This document shows, piece after piece, positions 1 to 8,171 of a stretch of DNA of 35,155 bases (position 1 is the first letter of the stretch; each line of letters starts with the position of its first letter). The DNA comes from JBBQRS01 sp038214535 (lineage in GTDB: Bacteria > Chloroflexota > Anaerolineae > CG2-30-64-16). The notes beneath the pieces were generated by a model that saw only the letters and a list, made by a program, of their open reading frames with translations, had not been told where the DNA came from and made no database searches. The DNA is taken from assembly GCA_038214535.1 (NCBI GenBank), contig JBBQRS010000047.1, positions 1 through 35,155 on the forward strand. The letters run 5' to 3'. The position numbers and the translations under genes were made by a program.

Positions 1-106
1 GTTGTGCGCCTTTGTCTTCTCATTATTTATAACGAATATCAATCACAACCCGCTGGGGCGCGCCTGGTGTTTTGGGTTTCTAGGCCGGTGGCGTCCCCCG
101 TCCACT

Positions 107-130
107 CCCCCCCCGCCACTACGAAGGGGA
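107..130. repeat. Half-copy of family-1 repeat at the left contig end
   Basis: A C-run followed by GCCACTACGAAGGGGA is the reverse complement of the repeat half at 35026-35048 near the other end. It resembles an outer arm of the family-1 hairpin (CACTACGAAG/CTTCGTAGTG). Nothing else is recognisable in 1-160; the homopolymer run may be an assembly-end artefact. Confidence 0.6.
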
Positions 131-160
131 GCGGCGCGCAGTTTTCGGATATTCTAGAAG

Positions 161-571
161 TTAAAATTCCTTCCACACCTTGCCCAAACTCTCGCCGTAC
201 ACCTTCAGATCCCACTCGTTGAAATAGCCGAACGGCGTGACCCACACCGCATAGCCGGTCGTGCGCAGCCGTTCCGCCAGCTCCTCGATGAGCGCCCCGG
301 CGAACTCCGGCTCGGCGTTTTCGCCCCCCAGATGCGTGAATGAGTGCAACACCACGCGTTTCAGCTCGCGCTTGTTCGCCAGCCACTTGATGTTCTTCAG
401 TGTCTTGCGAAACACGGCATCTCGGTCGCTCGCGTCGCGCGCCTCGACGTGCATGAAGACGACAACCGCGTCCTCCACCCGCTCCTCCGCTTCGATGTCC
501 TCCACTTCCTCCAACGTCTTCGAGAACGACTTCCACCAGAAGCTCTGCGCCTGAAACATCAACATCCGCAT
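161..571 (-). CDS. Free-standing archaeal-type threonyl-tRNA synthetase editing-domain protein
   Basis: This 136-residue protein matches the N-terminal editing domain of archaeal threonyl-tRNA synthetases (a D-Tyr-tRNA deacylase-like fold), which removes serine mischarged on tRNA-Thr. Here it stands alone, with no synthetase attached. Visible hallmarks are the start MRMLMFQAQ, the strand AVVVFMHVEA (residues 35-44), HSFTHLGGE (76-84) and TPFGYFNEW (112-120), ending with a conserved YGESLGKVWKEF tail. In the archaeal enzyme a lysine follows the PFGxY motif and takes part in catalysis; here Asn118 stands there. The ATG at 571 has a GAGG ribosome site about seven bases upstream. It lies downstream of the MBL gene on the same strand, 55 bases away, so co-transcription is plausible. 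The family call is strong; whether it edits Thr-tRNA or another substrate is unknown. Confidence 0.85.
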   Translation of the reverse strand: MRMLMFQAQSFWWKSFSKTLEEVEDIEAEERVEDAVVVFMHVEARDASDRDAVFRKTLKNIKWLANKRELKRVVLHSFTHLGGENAEPEFAGALIEELAERLRTTGYAVWVTPFGYFNEWDLKVYGESLGKVWKEF

Positions 572-577
572 GGCATT

Positions 578-626
578 TCCTCAGTTCGTAGTGCGCCCGT
601 AAGGGCGTCCTTGTTCGTAGTGCGCA
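578..626. repeat. Short intergenic repeat with GTTCGTAGTGCGC direct repeats
   Basis: Two copies of GTTCGTAGTGCGC flank a small palindrome, GCCCGTAAGGGC, between the MBL gene and the editing-domain gene. It resembles the outer ends of the family-1 and family-2 repeats (CGTAGT...), so it is probably a variant of those. Confidence 0.5.
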
Positions 627-1508
627 TCATGGCTGGCGCTCCGGCCTCACCCGCCACGTCATCCCATCGCTCACCGCCTCGATCTGCCCGTTCAGATCGG
701 TGCGCAACACCTCGATGCCGTGCAAGCGGTCGAGCACGGCCGGCGCGGGGTGCCCGTAACTGTTTCCCGCGCCCACCTGGATCACCGCATACTCCGGTGA
801 GACGGCGGCGATGAACGCCTCGGAACTGCTGCTCTTGCTGCCATGATGCCCCACCTTGAGGATATCCACATCCAGCGATTGACCCGCCATCAGCATCTCC
901 GTCTCGACCTCTTGCGGAGCGTCCCCTGTGAACAGCGCCGACGTATCGCCGTAATCAAGCCGCAACACCAGACTCGTTGCGTTGTCGCCGGGTTTTAACG
1001 TATCCTCCCCCTCCACGGGGTTCAATACGGTCAGGATCACATCCCCGGCGCGCAACGTCATCCCCTGTCCCGCCGTGATCCGGGTCGCCTCTGATGTCGT
1101 CAATGCGTAGTTCCACGCGGCGTCACCCTGCGCCATCTGTGTGTCCACAACCTCCCCGATGCGATACCGGTCGGGCAGGGCGAGCAGCCCTACCATATGA
1201 TCGGCGTCCGGGTGCGTCAGGATCACCAGATCCAGGCTGCGATCCCAGAACGGCATCACGTCGCCCAATTCTTCCAACAGTTCTCCCGGTCCAGGTCCTC
1301 CATCCACGAGGATTTGCCGCCCGTCCGGCGCGCGGATGAAGATCGCGTCGCCCTGGCCGACATCCAGGAAGAAGACGTGCAACCGGCCATCGGGCATCGC
1401 GCGCAGCCCCAGCCAGGCGAGCGCCGCGCAGATCGAGAGCAGGCCGACCGTGCGCCACTGCGTCATCCACCTGGATAACCTTTCCATCGCGGGTGTGACC
1501 CCCTTCAC
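627..1508 (-). CDS. Membrane-anchored MBL-fold hydrolase of the ComEC C-terminal domain type
   Basis: This 293-residue protein has one hydrophobic anchor (about residues 20-36) followed by a complete metallo-beta-lactamase domain of the ComEC/Rec2 C-terminal type. Motifs in order are LDVGQGDA (48-55), LVDGG (67-71), the metal-binding THPDADH (98-104), LFTGDAP (192-198), KVGHHGSKSSSS (218-229) and YGHP (251-254). In ComEC this domain is thought to degrade the non-transported DNA strand; stand-alone members are extracytoplasmic hydrolases, mostly uncharacterised. The start is GTG at 1508 with an AGGGTAGG-like site upstream; an ATG at 1487 is possible but has no clear ribosome site. It is divergent from the thioredoxin reductase gene. 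The ComEC at 5374-7617 has lost these motifs, so this protein may supply the missing activity (inference). Confidence 0.85.
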   Translation of the reverse strand: MKGVTPAMERLSRWMTQWRTVGLLSICAALAWLGLRAMPDGRLHVFFLDVGQGDAIFIRAPDGRQILVDGGPGPGELLEELGDVMPFWDRSLDLVILTHPDADHMVGLLALPDRYRIGEVVDTQMAQGDAAWNYALTTSEATRITAGQGMTLRAGDVILTVLNPVEGEDTLKPGDNATSLVLRLDYGDTSALFTGDAPQEVETEMLMAGQSLDVDILKVGHHGSKSSSSEAFIAAVSPEYAVIQVGAGNSYGHPAPAVLDRLHGIEVLRTDLNGQIEAVSDGMTWRVRPERQP

Positions 1509-1545
1509 CTTGCGCCTACCCTATCCATGTGCTTGTTCCACGCTG

Positions 1546-1600
1546 GCGTAGTTTAGCCCCTTGTGGGCGTTCGCGACGGGCACAAGGCCCTGAACTACGA
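1546..1600. repeat. Family-2 palindromic repeat
   Basis: Begins GCGTAGTTTAGCCCCTTG and closes with its inverted partner CAAGGCCCTGAACTACG. A near-identical copy is at 16415-16468. It sits in the divergent space between the MBL gene and the thioredoxin reductase promoter. Confidence 0.75.
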
Positions 1601-1640
1601 GTTGGGGTTAGTAAATTTGGCTGGATGAGACGGCTCTTTG

Positions 1641-1649
1641 TGCTATACT
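1641..1649 (+). promoter_or_regulatory. Extended -10 promoter candidate for the thioredoxin reductase gene
   Basis: TGCTATACT is an extended -10 element 36 bases before the start codon. A possible -35, TTGGCT at 1617-1622, is 21 bases away, which is too far for standard spacing, so the TG extension probably matters. Confidence 0.5.
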
Positions 1650-1685
1650 ATGCGAACGATTCGACCCATTGTCAAGAAGGAGACT

Positions 1686-2876
1686 ATGGAAGCGGAACAT
1701 CACGACATCATCGTCTATGGAACCACCTGGTGCCCCGACTGTCGTCGGGCCAAGACGTTCCTCGGCGAGCATCGCATCCCCTACGTCTGGGTGGACATCG
1801 AGCAGGACGACGCGGCGATGGAGGAAGTGGAGCGCCTGAACGAGGGCAAGCGCACCGTGCCGACGATCGTCTTCCCCGACGGCAGCAGGTTGATGGAACC
1901 CGATAATGACGCGTTGGCGACGAAGCTGGGGCTGCGCATCGGCGCAGAGCGCAGCTTCTACGATCTGATCATCATCGGGGGCGGCCCTGCCGGGCTGACG
2001 ACGGCGATTTACGCCGCGCGCGAGGGCATTGACACGCTGATCCTCGAACGGGCGGCGACGGGCGGCCAGGTCGCCGGCACGCAGGTGATGGACAACTACC
2101 CCGGCTTCGACGAAGGCGTCTCCGGCGCAGAACTGGCCCGCCGGTTGACGAACCAGGCGCGGCGGTTCGGCGTTGAGATCGTGCAAGCCTGCGCCGTGGA
2201 AAGCCTCAGCCAGAACGGGCAATACCTCTCCGTGCGCACCGGCCGCGGCAACGAGTATGGCGCGAAGGCGGTGCTCATTGCGTCCGGTTCGCGTTACCGC
2301 CGGTTGAACGTCCCTGGCGAACAGGAGTTGGTCGGTTCGGCGATTCATTTTTGCGCCGTGTGCGACGGTCCCTTCTACAAAGACAAAGATGTCGTGGTGG
2401 TAGGCGGCGGCAACAGCGGCTTTCAGGAGACCATTTTCCTCAAGCGCTACGCCCGCAACGTCACCATCGTCGAGTTCTTGCCGGAAGTCAAGGCCAGCAA
2501 GGTGCTACAAGAGAAGGTCGCCGAAGACCCGACCGTGCGCGTCGTCACCAATCACGCGGTGCAATCCTTCGAGGGCGAGCGCGGCAAGCTCGCCGAGATC
2601 GTGGTGCTGGATCGCGCGACCGGTGAGACGAAATCTTTGCAAGCCGACGGCGTGTTCATCTTCATCGGTCTCAGCCCCAACTCCGATTATCTGCCGTCCC
2701 AGGTCGAGCGCGACCGCTATGGCTTCGTGGTCACCGACAACACGTTGGGGACCAGTATGCCGGGGGTGTTCGCTGCCGGTGACGTGCGCGCGGGCAGCAC
2801 CAAGCAGGCCGCCGCGGCCGCGGGCGAAGGCGCAACCGCCGCGCTGATGATCCGAGAGTATTTGCAGGAACACTAA
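1686..2876 (+). CDS. Glutaredoxin-thioredoxin reductase fusion
   Basis: This 396-residue flavoprotein joins an N-terminal glutaredoxin/mycoredoxin-like domain (about residues 7-88; active site TTWCPDC, cysteines 16 and 19) to a full thioredoxin reductase (about 90-396). The reductase shows the FAD-binding GGGPAGL (98-104), the redox-active CAVC (cysteines 223 and 226), the nucleotide-binding GGGNSG (240-245) and the terminal GVFAAGDVR (360-368). The family moves electrons from NAD(P)H through FAD to a small thiol protein; here that partner seems to be covalently attached, in the order redoxin-reductase, opposite to the reductase-thioredoxin fusion of Mycobacterium leprae. I chose ATG 1686 because AGAAGGAG lies just before it; upstream in-frame ATGs (1638, 1650) overlap the promoter. 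A 26-bp hairpin repeat separates it from dppA. Confidence 0.92.
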   Translation: MEAEHHDIIVYGTTWCPDCRRAKTFLGEHRIPYVWVDIEQDDAAMEEVERLNEGKRTVPTIVFPDGSRLMEPDNDALATKLGLRIGAERSFYDLIIIGGGPAGLTTAIYAAREGIDTLILERAATGGQVAGTQVMDNYPGFDEGVSGAELARRLTNQARRFGVEIVQACAVESLSQNGQYLSVRTGRGNEYGAKAVLIASGSRYRRLNVPGEQELVGSAIHFCAVCDGPFYKDKDVVVVGGGNSGFQETIFLKRYARNVTIVEFLPEVKASKVLQEKVAEDPTVRVVTNHAVQSFEGERGKLAEIVVLDRATGETKSLQADGVFIFIGLSPNSDYLPSQVERDRYGFVVTDNTLGTSMPGVFAAGDVRAGSTKQAAAAAGEGATAALMIREYLQEH

Positions 2877-2877
2877 C

Positions 2878-2938
2878 CTTTGTAGTGACGGCTTCAGCCG
2901 TTGTTGTGCCCTCAACGGCTGAAGCCGTCACTACAAAG
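2878..2938. repeat. Family-1 palindromic repeat, perfect 26-bp hairpin
   Basis: The arms 2878-2903 and 2913-2938 are exactly complementary over 26 bp, with a nine-base loop. The core is GTAGTGACGGCTTCAGCCG. Its right end abuts an AAAGGAG sequence. There is no T-tract, so it is not a classical terminator, although it could stabilise or attenuate the transcript between trxB and dppA. Confidence 0.9.
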
Positions 2939-2984
2939 GAGAACGATGCGTAGTTTTCATATCAGAGCCAAGGGAGACGCGCCG

Positions 2985-3809
2985 ATGAAAATCTTGATTG
3001 CAGCCGACATGGAAGGCATCACCGGCGTCGTCGCCGGTGAGCAGGTAACGCCTGGCCACTATGAATACGGGCGCTTTCGCAGCCTGATGACGCACGACGT
3101 CAACGCGGCCATCGCGGGCGCGTTCGATGCGGGCGCGGACGAAGTGGTGGTCAGCGACGGCCACTGGGACGAGCGCAACATCTTGATCGAAGAACTCGAC
3201 CCGCGCGCCCGTCTCAACTCCGGCACGCCCGCGCCCTTCTCGATGGTGCAGGGCATTGACGATGGGGTGGACGGCGTGTGCTTCATTGGCTACCACGCGC
3301 GGTCGGGCACGCGTAACGCCGTGCTCGATCACACCTGGTCCACGACGCGCATCGCCGACCTCTACCTGAACGGGATCGTCGTCGGCGAAATCGGGCTGAA
3401 TGTCGCGGTGTGCAGCCACTATGGCGCGCCGGTGTTGATGATTTCGGGCGATCAGTCGGCCTGCGCCGAGGCCGTGAACCTCATCGGCCCGCTGGAGACG
3501 GCGGTCGTCAAACACGCCACCGGGCGGACGGCTGCCGAGTGCCTGCCGCCGCAGGCGACGTTTGGGCGCATCTATGATGCTGCACAGGCAGGCGTCCAGC
3601 GGTTAGCCTCCGGCTCGGCCCAGCCGTTGTGGATCGTGACGTCGCCCGTCACCGTCGGCATCGAGTTCAAGCGCTCCGATCAGGCCGACGGCGCGGCGCT
3701 GCTGCCGGGCGCGGTGCGAACGTCAGGCCGGCGCGTCGAGGTCACCGTGCCCGACATGCCCGCGGCCTACCGCGCGTTTCGCGCCCTGGCGAGCCTGGCG
3801 CGCGAGTAG
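2985..3809 (+). CDS. dppA: D-aminopeptidase, M55/DppA family
   Basis: This 274-residue protein starts with the family signature MKILIAADMEGI. Known zinc ligands and active-site residues of Bacillus subtilis DppA have clear counterparts: Asp8 and Glu10 (DMEGI), His60 (SDGH), His104 (GYHA), Glu135 (VGEIGLN) and His116 (DHTWS). The family forms decameric zinc enzymes that release N-terminal D-amino acids from peptides. The ATG at 2985 has AGGGAG eight bases upstream and fits the family start. An earlier ATG at 2946, with AAAGGAG at the end of the hairpin repeat, would add 13 residues not expected in the family. No peptide-transport genes are adjacent, unlike the Bacillus dpp operon. The acetyltransferase gene follows after 15 bases, so the two are probably co-transcribed. 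Confidence 0.92.
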   Translation: MKILIAADMEGITGVVAGEQVTPGHYEYGRFRSLMTHDVNAAIAGAFDAGADEVVVSDGHWDERNILIEELDPRARLNSGTPAPFSMVQGIDDGVDGVCFIGYHARSGTRNAVLDHTWSTTRIADLYLNGIVVGEIGLNVAVCSHYGAPVLMISGDQSACAEAVNLIGPLETAVVKHATGRTAAECLPPQATFGRIYDAAQAGVQRLASGSAQPLWIVTSPVTVGIEFKRSDQADGAALLPGAVRTSGRRVEVTVPDMPAAYRAFRALASLARE

Positions 3810-3824
3810 GCGCGCCGGAGGCCG

Positions 3825-4388
3825 ATGTTGCGCATTATGGATCTGACCCCCGACGACGCGGTGCTGGTCGGGCAGGCCGCCGGGTTGTTGGTCGAGGGGT
3901 TTCGCGACCACTGGCCCGACGCCTGGCCCGACCTGCCGTCGGCGTTGACGGAAGTGCGCGAGGCGTTGTCCGCGGACAGGATTTGCCGCGCCGCGGTGGA
4001 TGAGCGCGGTCTCCTATTGGGCTGGATTGGCGGCATCCCCGGCGGGTACTCCGGTCGGGTGTGGGAGTTGCATCCGCTGGTCGTGCGGCCCGCACGCCAG
4101 GGCGAGGGGATTGGTCGGGCGCTGGTGGCTGATCTCGAAGGGTGCGTCCGCACGCGCGGCGCGCTGACTCTCTGGCTCGGCACGGATGACGAGGACGCCA
4201 TGACCACGCTCTCCGGCGCGAACCTCTACGCGGACCTGCCGGGTCACATCGCGCGCATCCGTAACCTGAAGGGCCATCCCTACGAGTTCTATCAAAAGTG
4301 CGGCTTCGTCATTGCGGGCGTTATCCCCGATGCCAACGGGCCGGGTAAGCCCGACATTATGATGGCGAAACGGGTTACGCAGGAGTGA
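3825..4388 (+). CDS. GNAT acetyltransferase, aminoglycoside 6'-N-acetyltransferase-like
   Basis: This 187-residue GNAT-fold protein contains WELHPLVVRPARQGEGIGRAL (about residues 85-105), where the R/Q-x-x-G-x-G/A acetyl-CoA loop (RQGEGIGRA) is clear. The C-terminal part, with TLWLGTDDED, HPYEFYQKCGF and GVIPDANGPGKPDI, is characteristic of chromosomal AAC(6')-like acetyltransferases. The family transfers acetyl from acetyl-CoA to an amine. Being chromosomal in an apparently environmental genome, it may act on another substrate, and resistance is not shown. GGAGG precedes the ATG at 3825. The last codons provide the GGAG ribosome site for heme A synthase, whose GTG starts six bases after this stop, so the two genes are translationally close. 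Confidence 0.85.
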   Translation: MLRIMDLTPDDAVLVGQAAGLLVEGFRDHWPDAWPDLPSALTEVREALSADRICRAAVDERGLLLGWIGGIPGGYSGRVWELHPLVVRPARQGEGIGRALVADLEGCVRTRGALTLWLGTDDEDAMTTLSGANLYADLPGHIARIRNLKGHPYEFYQKCGFVIAGVIPDANGPGKPDIMMAKRVTQE

Positions 4389-4394
4389 GAAAAG

Positions 4395-5351
4395 GTGAAA
4401 TCTAAACGGTTTGCAATGGTTGCCTGGTTTGTGCTCGCCTTCACCGTGCTGGTGGTGCTATGGGGCGCGTTCGTGCGCGTCACCGGGTCGGGCGCGGGTT
4501 GCGGCAACCATTGGCCGCTGTGTAACGGCGAAGTGGTGCCGCGCGTGGCGCAGGTGGAGACCCTGGTCGAGTTCAGCCATCGCCTGACCTCCGGCTTGAG
4601 CATGTTGTTCGTGCTGGGGTTGATGATCTGGGGCTTCCGGCTCTATGGCCGGGGCGACCCCATCCGCCGGGGTCTGGTGGGCGCGGGCGTCTTCATCATC
4701 ATGGAGGCGCTGATCGGCGCGGGTCTCGTCCTCTTCGGCCTCACCGCGGACAACGACTCGCGCGCCCGCGCAATCTCGATGGCGTTGCATCTGGTGAACA
4801 CCTTCCTGCTGATGGCCTCTCTCGCCTACGTGGCGTGGTTAGCGTCCGGTCGCCCCGCGCCGCGCTTCCGCGGACAGGGGCTTGCCGGGGCCGGGTGGTG
4901 GCTTGGCCTCATCGGTGTGATCTTCCTGGGCATGAGCGGCGCGATCACCGCGCTGGGCGATACCCTCTTCCCCGCCGAATCGCTGACCCAGGGCCTGCAA
5001 CAGGATTTCGGTGAGGGCGTGCATATCCTGTTGCGGCTGCGCATTTGGCATCCGTTCATCGCCGTCGGCATCGCGCTGTACGTGATCTTCCTTGCGTCGC
5101 AACTGAAACGCGCGCGCCCCGGCAACGCCGTGAGCCGGCTTGCCAGGCTGGTGATCACGCTGGTCATCGTGGAACTCGTCGCGGGGGCAATCAACGTAGC
5201 GTTGCTGGCCCCGGTATGGATGCAGCTCGTGCATCTCTTCCTGGCCTGTTCCGTATGGATCTCCTTTTTCCTGCTGGGTCTGGCCGCCTTCGCCGCCCCG
5301 CAGACCGAAGACGCGACTTTCCGCATTCCTGCCGGCGCTCAGGTCTCCTGA
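4395..5351 (+). CDS. ctaA: Heme A synthase (CtaA/COX15 family)
   Basis: This 318-residue membrane protein has about eight hydrophobic segments. It matches B. subtilis-type CtaA almost residue for residue at key positions: the extracytoplasmic cysteine pair Cys36 and Cys43 in GSGAGCGNHWPLC, Glu59 and His62 in EFSHR, and heme-ligand histidines His132 (ALHLVN), His219 (IWHP) and His280 (QLVHLF). It oxidises the C8 methyl of heme O to a formyl group, making heme A for aa3-type cytochrome oxidase, so the organism probably respires oxygen. Translation starts at GTG 4395 with GGAG nine bases upstream, inside the preceding gene. No ctaB or oxidase genes lie alongside. It converges with comEC, leaving 22 bases between the two stops. 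Confidence 0.95.
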   Translation: MKSKRFAMVAWFVLAFTVLVVLWGAFVRVTGSGAGCGNHWPLCNGEVVPRVAQVETLVEFSHRLTSGLSMLFVLGLMIWGFRLYGRGDPIRRGLVGAGVFIIMEALIGAGLVLFGLTADNDSRARAISMALHLVNTFLLMASLAYVAWLASGRPAPRFRGQGLAGAGWWLGLIGVIFLGMSGAITALGDTLFPAESLTQGLQQDFGEGVHILLRLRIWHPFIAVGIALYVIFLASQLKRARPGNAVSRLARLVITLVIVELVAGAINVALLAPVWMQLVHLFLACSVWISFFLLGLAAFAAPQTEDATFRIPAGAQVS

Positions 5352-5373
5352 CGCCGCGCGAGTCGTCGGATGG

Positions 5374-7617
5374 CTAACGCAGGAAGCCCGGTGACGCCGT
5401 GAGCTGTCGCAGCCCGTACCGTTTGCCATCGGTCACGACTTCGATTGCGGCGTCGCCCGGAGTGCGCAGGGCGCGTCCGGCCAAGCCCGCGGCGACCGAT
5501 GGTGGGTAAGTCGTATCGGTCGGCCACAAGAGGGTTTGCGGGGCGATAGCGGCCAGAAAGTCTTCTGCAGGCCAGCAACCGGTTCCGCCGCCCGGCAGCC
5601 GCAACAGCGTGATCCCGGTCGCGGCGCGCTCGTCGGCCAATGCGGCCTGGGTCGCGACGTCCAGCGCCGCGGGCGCGAGCGTGCTGAACTCCCCGTAACG
5701 AATCGCCAGCGCCCACGATTCCCCATTCCCCAGCCGCTCCACCGTGAGATTCTCTGCGAACTGTAACGCGGTGTGCGGCGCGAGCTCCCGCGGGTCAATC
5801 CGGCGTTCATCCGCGCCCGCAGTCTGTGCTTCCAGATCGTCAGGCGTTTCCGGCGCAATGATCAGGTCGAAGGGCGCGCCGGTGACGGATTCCATCGGGG
5901 CGTCCGCAATCAACACGCGCCGGCCATCAGGCAGGGTAAGACGGATCGTTTCAACGCTCTCCGTGGATTGGAACGTGATGTGCAGCCTACCATCTGGCTG
6001 CAAAGAGACCGCGGTCAGCCCGACCCATAATGGCAGCGCCGCCGCGCCGATCAGCGCCAGTTGCTCGCCTCGCGGCAAGGCCAGCCACCCGCGTTGCGTC
6101 GCGCCCCGCAACCCGATTCCGGCGATCAGCGCTGCGATGTAAACCACGGCCATGCCTTGCGCCCACGACCCCGTCTCCACGACGCCGTAAGGAATGCGCG
6201 CGACGAGTTGGACCACTTCGGTGGTGTAGGTCAGAAAGAGCCACGGGACGCTCGCGATCACGCGGCCCAGCGGCTCCCACACCAGCCCGGCCAGCAGGGT
6301 CAGCATCCCACCCATCAGGATGGGCGGCTGTGCAGGCAGAATCAACGCGTTCGCCAGCAACGAGGTGACAGAGAACCTCCCGAAGTGGAACAGCAGCACG
6401 GGCGTCACCAGCACCTGCGCCGCGAGCGTTGCCGCCAACCCGTCGCCCAGCGCGCTGATCGGTGACGGGGCTTGATCTCCCATCAGTCGGCCACCCAACG
6501 CGCCGTGGAAGTGCTCGATGAACCACGGCGAGAAGAGGATCAGCCCCAGCGTCGCCGCAAAACTGATCTGGAACCCGACGTCCCACAGCGCCAGCGGATC
6601 AATGATCGTCATCAACACCGCGGACGCGGCCAGCGAAACCCAGGCCGTGCTCTGGCGTCCCAGCGCGATCGCGCCCACCACGAGCACGCCCATCACCCCG
6701 GCGCGCACGGCCGAAGGGCCTGCCCCCACCAGCAGCACGTAGAACCCGATCGCGACCATTACCGGGATCACCGCGCGGTTGCGCCCCGTGAGCCGGCCCA
6801 GCGCGGCGAGCAGCACCCCGGCCAGCAGCGCGATATTGCTCCCTGAAATGACGATCACGTGCGTCGTGCCGGTCGCCTGAAACGCGTCTGCCACATCGCG
6901 CGGGATGCCGCTCTCGATGCCCAGGATCATCCCATTCGCCAGCGCGGCCGCCGGTTCGGGCAGCAGCCGGTTCAATACGTCTGAGGCATGGGCGCGGAAC
7001 GCGTATAAGCGCCGATAGAATGTCGACCCTTCGCCGCTTGCCACTCGCGTGGTCTTCGCATTCACCATCCGGCTGTAGATTCCCTGCCGGGCCAGATAGG
7101 CGCGGTAATCGAAATCGGCGTAGATCGGCGGGTTTTCGATCTCACCTGCTGCGCGTAAACGATCGCCATAATGGTATGGAGGATAGTCGCGTGTCCGCAC
7201 CAGCATGTCGCCCGTCACGGCCCGCGGCGCATCTCCCGTCCAAAGCCTCTCTGCGCGCAGCCGATAGATGACTTGGCCGTTGCTCTGTTCGGGATAGGAG
7301 ACGATCACGCCTTCCACTTCGGCGCGCAACGGCTCATCGAGGTCGGCGTGATAATAGGCGAGATTCTGCGGGGTGAGACACGGCGCGGCGGGGTGCGCCG
7401 TATAGCGCCATGCCCCCAGCGCCACCGTCAGCGCCAGCAGGGAGACATAGCGCGCCCCCGAAAACCGGCGGCCCAGTAATGCCGGCATCAGCATGACCGC
7501 GGAGACGACGAAGAAGGGCCAGCCCGGCGTGGCGCAGCCGGTCAGCCCCACCGACCAGAGGAGGCTGCCCAGCAGGATACCGGCAATCCACGCAAGCGCG
7601 AAGAAGAGAAACGTCAC
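5374..7617 (-). CDS. comEC: ComEC/Rec2 DNA-uptake channel with a degenerate C-terminal MBL domain
   Basis: ComEC carries incoming single-stranded DNA across the membrane during transformation. This 747-residue protein has an N-terminal ComEC-type region, then the multi-helix competence domain with the hallmark THVIVISGSNIALL and IESGIPRDVADAF. The last ~208 residues, where ComEC normally carries an active MBL nuclease-like domain, keep the outline (PDGRLHITF, LPDGRRVLIAD) but lack DVGQGDA, the HxHxDH metal motif and TGD. I set the start at GTG 7617, because GGAG lies five bases before it and VTFLFFALAWIAG opens the first helix; the open frame continues to 7770, but that extension is not membrane-like and runs toward a repeat. 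The separate MBL protein at 627-1508 keeps the motifs lost here. Confidence 0.88.
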   Translation of the reverse strand: MTFLFFALAWIAGILLGSLLWSVGLTGCATPGWPFFVVSAVMLMPALLGRRFSGARYVSLLALTVALGAWRYTAHPAAPCLTPQNLAYYHADLDEPLRAEVEGVIVSYPEQSNGQVIYRLRAERLWTGDAPRAVTGDMLVRTRDYPPYHYGDRLRAAGEIENPPIYADFDYRAYLARQGIYSRMVNAKTTRVASGEGSTFYRRLYAFRAHASDVLNRLLPEPAAALANGMILGIESGIPRDVADAFQATGTTHVIVISGSNIALLAGVLLAALGRLTGRNRAVIPVMVAIGFYVLLVGAGPSAVRAGVMGVLVVGAIALGRQSTAWVSLAASAVLMTIIDPLALWDVGFQISFAATLGLILFSPWFIEHFHGALGGRLMGDQAPSPISALGDGLAATLAAQVLVTPVLLFHFGRFSVTSLLANALILPAQPPILMGGMLTLLAGLVWEPLGRVIASVPWLFLTYTTEVVQLVARIPYGVVETGSWAQGMAVVYIAALIAGIGLRGATQRGWLALPRGEQLALIGAAALPLWVGLTAVSLQPDGRLHITFQSTESVETIRLTLPDGRRVLIADAPMESVTGAPFDLIIAPETPDDLEAQTAGADERRIDPRELAPHTALQFAENLTVERLGNGESWALAIRYGEFSTLAPAALDVATQAALADERAATGITLLRLPGGGTGCWPAEDFLAAIAPQTLLWPTDTTYPPSVAAGLAGRALRTPGDAAIEVVTDGKRYGLRQLTASPGFLR

Positions 7618-7743
7618 GCGTACTCCATCGAGCGCATCTACAAGACCAATGACGCCACGCGTGCATTTTCGCGCAACCGCGGCTCGTTGCCAAACGCGTG
7701 CATACGGTAGGGCGCATTGCAAGTTTGGGGCGAGATTATCACC

Positions 7744-8040
7744 GTTACCCTGAGCGGGTTGACCGCTCAAAGTACGCTACGGGTAGCCTCCAGCGAAGGG
7801 TCTCGCGTCGCAATGTCATGCTGAGGCCCGCCGTTTTGAGCCTCAGTGGTCAGTAAAGTTAGTTTTCATGATGTCACCCTCAGCGGGTTAACCACTCAAA
7901 AAGCGTTGCGATTAGGCTCTAGCGAAGGGTCTCGCCTCGCTAACCGGAGATTCTTCGCTGGAATCTTACCGTAGCGGACTTCTTTGGGTTAACCCGCTCA
8001 GAAAGACAAAAACTAACCTTACAGACTACTCAGCATGACC
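7744..8040. mobile_element. Nested family-3 MITE-like palindromes
   Basis: This fills the 554-base gap between comEC and the DUF5996 gene. A first copy (about 7744-7835) carries CCTGAGCGGGTTGACC and CAGCGAAGGGTCTCGC. Next to it is a second element with outer arms AAAGTTAGTTTT (7855-7866) and AAAACTAACCTT (8009-8020) and inner arms CAGCGGGTTAACC and GGTTAACCCGCT. The sequence CAGACTACTCAGCATGACC (8022-8040) matches, inverted, the left part of the copy at 29634-29784. No open frame is convincing in the gap. Confidence 0.75.
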
Positions 8041-8171
8041 TTGCGCTGGATGCCCAAAATGAAATACACCCCATACGGTAAGCCCGCTCACCGCTTGTCG
8101 AGGAAAGGAGCTTTAGCATAGCAACACAGTCGCACGAATTTTGTGCCAACCTTGTATCATGGAAGTGCAAC

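Noticed and set aside
3825..4388. Acquired antibiotic-resistance gene
   Set aside because: The AAC(6')-like protein sits in a normal chromosomal context with matching composition and no mobile element; resistance is not supported by sequence alone.
7618..7770. N-terminal extension of ComEC to an ATG at 7770
   Set aside because: The extra 51 residues are not membrane-like, and a GTG with GGAG fits the start of the first helix better.
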